Shown here: positions 62,092 to 64,000 of the stretch, in pieces | Layout: the number at the start of each line of letters is the position of its first letter | How positions within the stretch are numbered: the stretch's first letter is position 1 | Origin: Terriglobus roseus DSM 18391 | GTDB taxonomy: Bacteria; Acidobacteriota; Terriglobia; Terriglobales; Acidobacteriaceae | Direction of reading: 5' to 3' | Assembly (NCBI RefSeq): GCF_000265425.1 | Contig: NC_018014.1 | Location: 3,038,001-3,102,000 of the forward strand | Length of the DNA: 64,000 bases | Program-made: the position numbers and the translations under genes | The notes under the pieces: model-generated | The model's database searches: none | Told to the model about the DNA's origin: nothing | Seen by the model: only the letters and a program-made list of their open reading frames with translations

Positions 62092-63644
62092 CCGCTTGTC
62101 GAGGACGTGTGTTTTGCAGCTTGCGTGGCGTTTTACTGCTGGGTTCGTTGTTGCCGCTTGCAGCGTGCCATGAGCGGCCGGACCGTGACACGCTCGTCAT
62201 TGATATCGAAAGCTCGCCAACAAATCTGGACATACGCATTGGCAGTGATGCGCAGGCCGAGCACATCGGCGCGCTGCTGTTCGATTCGATCGTACGCAAG
62301 GATGAGCACTACAACCTGCAGCCGGCGATTGCTACGGCGTGGGAGTGGCGCGATCCGCTGACGCTGGTGCTGCACATTCGCGATGGAGTGCACTTCCACG
62401 ATGACAAGCTGCTGGATGCGAATGACGTGGCGTGGTCGATCGACAGCATGCACAACGGCGCCATCACAACGTCGAAGAGCGGCAACTTTGCCAGCGTGGA
62501 TCACACGGAAGTGACGGATCCGCACACCTGCATTGTGCACTTGAAAAAGGCCGATGCGAGCCTGCTGTTCAACATGAGCGATGAGTTGAGCGCGGTGGTG
62601 GAAAAGGGTGCGGGCAAGACGATGGGTGAGCACCCGATCGGCAGCGGCCCGTTTCGCTTTGTAAGCGAGGAGCAGGACAAAGACGTCGTGCTGGAGCGCA
62701 ATCCCAATTACTGGGGCGGTGCGCCGTCGATTCCGCGGGTGCGGTTCGCCATTGTGCCGGACTCGATCACGCGCGCGCTGGAGTTGCAGAAGGGTTCTGC
62801 AGACGCTGCGTCCAATGCGCTAACGGGCGACACTGTGGCGGCGATGGCGAACGATCCCAACCTGGAGGTGGAGAGCAAGCCCGGATCGATTGTGAACTAC
62901 ATGACCTTCAACGCGACTGATCCCCTGCTGAAGGACAAGCGTGTGCGACAGGCCTTTGCGTATGCGGTGGATCGGCCTGCGATTACGAAGGCGTTGCTGC
63001 ATGGCCAGGCGGAGGTGCAGGACACGTTGCTGCCGCTGGGTCACTGGGCGGCACCGGGCGCTGGCGATCCCATCACGCGGTACTCGCATGACGTTATGAA
63101 GGCAAAGGCGCTGCTGGAGTCTGCTGGATATCACGCGGACGCGAAGGGCGTGCGCATTCACCTGACGCTGAAGAGTTCAACCGATGACACGATGCGTCTG
63201 CTGGCGGCCGTGGTGCAGCAGCAGGTGCGCGACGCAGGCATTGAGCTGACGCTGCGGCAGAACGAGTTCGGTACGTTCTACAGCGATGTGACGAAGGGTG
63301 CGTTCCAGATCTATGTGCTGCGATGGGTTGGGTCGAATGAGGATCCCGATATCTTCCGCTACGCCTATAGCTCCGCGATGATGCCGCCGAAAGGATCAAA
63401 TCGAGGGCACTATACGAACGCGCAGGCGGATGCGTTGATTGCACAGGGTGCGGGCGAGATCGACCAGGCGAAACGGCGCGAGACGTACCTGCAACTGCAA
63501 CGCATACTGGCCGATGATGAGCCGACGCTGGTGCTTTGGTCGCCGGATAATGTCGTCGTTCACACGAAGCGGGTGCATGGTGTGGTGCCGGCTTCCGCGG
63601 GCAGCTTTGGGTGGCTGCGCACAGCAACTCTTCGGCAGCCGTAG
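62088..63644 (+). CDS. Peptide/oligopeptide ABC transporter substrate-binding lipoprotein
   Basis: A GTG start at 62088 overlaps the anmK stop. 518 residues. The lipoprotein signal peptide ends in a lipobox (PLAAC) at about residue 27. The family-5 solute-binding domain follows, with NLDIRIGSDAQAEHIGALLF, DGVHFHDDKLLDANDVAWSI, PIGSGPFRFVSE and VRQAFAYAVDRPAITKALL. Family members bind peptides, Ni or muropeptides (MppA-type). Next to anmK, a muropeptide ligand is a reasonable guess but not shown. The permease genes are not in the window. Confidence 0.92.
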   Translation: MTACRGRVFCSLRGVLLLGSLLPLAACHERPDRDTLVIDIESSPTNLDIRIGSDAQAEHIGALLFDSIVRKDEHYNLQPAIATAWEWRDPLTLVLHIRDGVHFHDDKLLDANDVAWSIDSMHNGAITTSKSGNFASVDHTEVTDPHTCIVHLKKADASLLFNMSDELSAVVEKGAGKTMGEHPIGSGPFRFVSEEQDKDVVLERNPNYWGGAPSIPRVRFAIVPDSITRALELQKGSADAASNALTGDTVAAMANDPNLEVESKPGSIVNYMTFNATDPLLKDKRVRQAFAYAVDRPAITKALLHGQAEVQDTLLPLGHWAAPGAGDPITRYSHDVMKAKALLESAGYHADAKGVRIHLTLKSSTDDTMRLLAAVVQQQVRDAGIELTLRQNEFGTFYSDVTKGAFQIYVLRWVGSNEDPDIFRYAYSSAMMPPKGSNRGHYTNAQADALIAQGAGEIDQAKRRETYLQLQRILADDEPTLVLWSPDNVVVHTKRVHGVVPASAGSFGWLRTATLRQP

Positions 63645-63746
63645 CGGTTGACGTAAAGGGCAAGTCTTCGTACACTCGAAGAGGCGGTTGAGACGCTTCC
63701 AAGCGGCTCTCGCTTCCATCCTAAGCAGGATCCTCCTGCACCGTAT

Positions 63747-63820
63747 TGCCCTCTCGTTCAATGGTAGGACTAGCGACTCTGACTCGCTCAATCGGGGTTC
63801 GAATCCCTGGGGGGCAACCA
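63747..63820 (+). tRNA. tRNA-Gln (anticodon CTG)
   Basis: A full cloverleaf can be drawn. The acceptor is TGCCCTC paired with GGGGGCA, with discriminator A and encoded CCA (63818-63820). The D-arm is GTTC/GGAC, and the anticodon stem AGCGA/TCGCT holds the loop CTCTGAC with anticodon CTG at 63779-63781. The T-arm is CGGGG/CCCTG with loop TTCGAAT, and the variable loop is four bases. CTG reads CAG, hence glutamine. Confidence 0.93.
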
Positions 63821-63923
63821 CCTACGCCGGTAACGGCATGCCTTCCATACGGTTCTCGTGACTGCGGGAAACTTCTCCGCTTTTTTCCCGCTCCGTCGAT
63901 CCCGCATCCCACAACGACCATGC

Positions 63924-64000
63924 TCATGCGGGATCGGGGTATTCGGCTGAGGGCTTATGCGTTTCGCCGATGTAGCGTTCGATACGATCCACGACGTCAG
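63924..64000 (-). CDS. C-terminal end of a protein cut by the window edge
   Basis: The minus strand carries an open frame from the right edge to a TGA at 63926-63924, about 25 codons (DVVDRIERYIGETHK ... PDPA). Composition and codon use look coding, and the segment is convergent with the tRNA. Too short to identify. Confidence 0.45.
   Translation of the reverse strand, partial: DVVDRIERYIGETHKPSAEYPDPA

Noticed and set aside
63864..63891. Hairpin GCGGGAAA...TTTCCCGC after the tRNA
   Set aside because: A possible terminator, but the stem is short, the loop large and no T-run follows the stem, so it was not listed as a feature.

Overview
The window looks like a chromosomal segment of an acidobacterium of the Terriglobus/Granulicella/Edaphobacter group. 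The basis is two very large Oar-type TonB-dependent receptors with N-terminal carboxypeptidase-regulatory-like domains, a manganese cupin almost identical in layout to the Granulicella tundricola hydroxynitrile lyase, high GC, and a GH92/DUF2264/receptor glycan locus. This placement is inferred from gene content, not from an rRNA gene. One tRNA (Gln, CTG) is present; there is no rRNA, CRISPR array or intact insertion sequence.

Layout. 0-8 kb: a truncated Na+/H+ antiporter, a DUF421 membrane protein, an outer-membrane receptor, a GAF-GGDEF diguanylate cyclase and the hydroxynitrile-lyase-like cupin. 8.4-12.4 kb: a PaoABC-type periplasmic molybdo-flavoenzyme operon whose catalytic subunit carries two single-base frameshifts. 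12.4-19.7 kb: a glycan-use locus (GH92, receptor, DUF2264).

19.8-39.6 kb is the most striking part. It is an island of stress or low-oxygen type genes: four tandem universal stress proteins, a triple-BON protein, a PAS histidine kinase, a receiver protein that has lost its phospho-acceptor Asp, an NtrC-type sigma-54 activator, an FNR-like regulator with four candidate cluster cysteines, a nitroreductase, a degenerate Hsp20-like protein, a YcbB-type L,D-transpeptidase, a zinc alcohol dehydrogenase, an MgtA-type P-type ATPase and several small membrane proteins. Eleven matches to TGTGA-N6-TCACA lie in the intergenic regions here, three of them perfect. The FNR-like protein has the CRP-type recognition residues (RETVTR) expected to read such sites. 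I infer a self-contained regulon analogous to the low-oxygen-activated locus of Burkholderia and the Anr/DosR-type dormancy regulons.

39.7-49 kb: a TonB C-terminal protein, a CocE/NonD hydrolase, an Mla-type ATPase (frameshifted), MobA, an M20 dipeptidase, a methyltransferase, flagellar flbD-motA-motB (both stator genes apparently frameshifted near their 3' ends) and a DedA protein. 49-58 kb: heme and cytochrome genes (hemQ; hemC-hemD; ccsA/hemX-hemA) interleaved with endonuclease III, an AsmA-like protein and small hydrophilic proteins. 58-64 kb: mutS-anmK-peptide-binding lipoprotein in a tightly overlapping operon, then tRNA-Gln and the end of one more gene.

Quality note: five apparent single-base indels, mostly in short homopolymers, interrupt four otherwise intact genes, which points to residual assembly errors. 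A DUF4015 fragment and an ABC ATPase remnant look like genuine decay.
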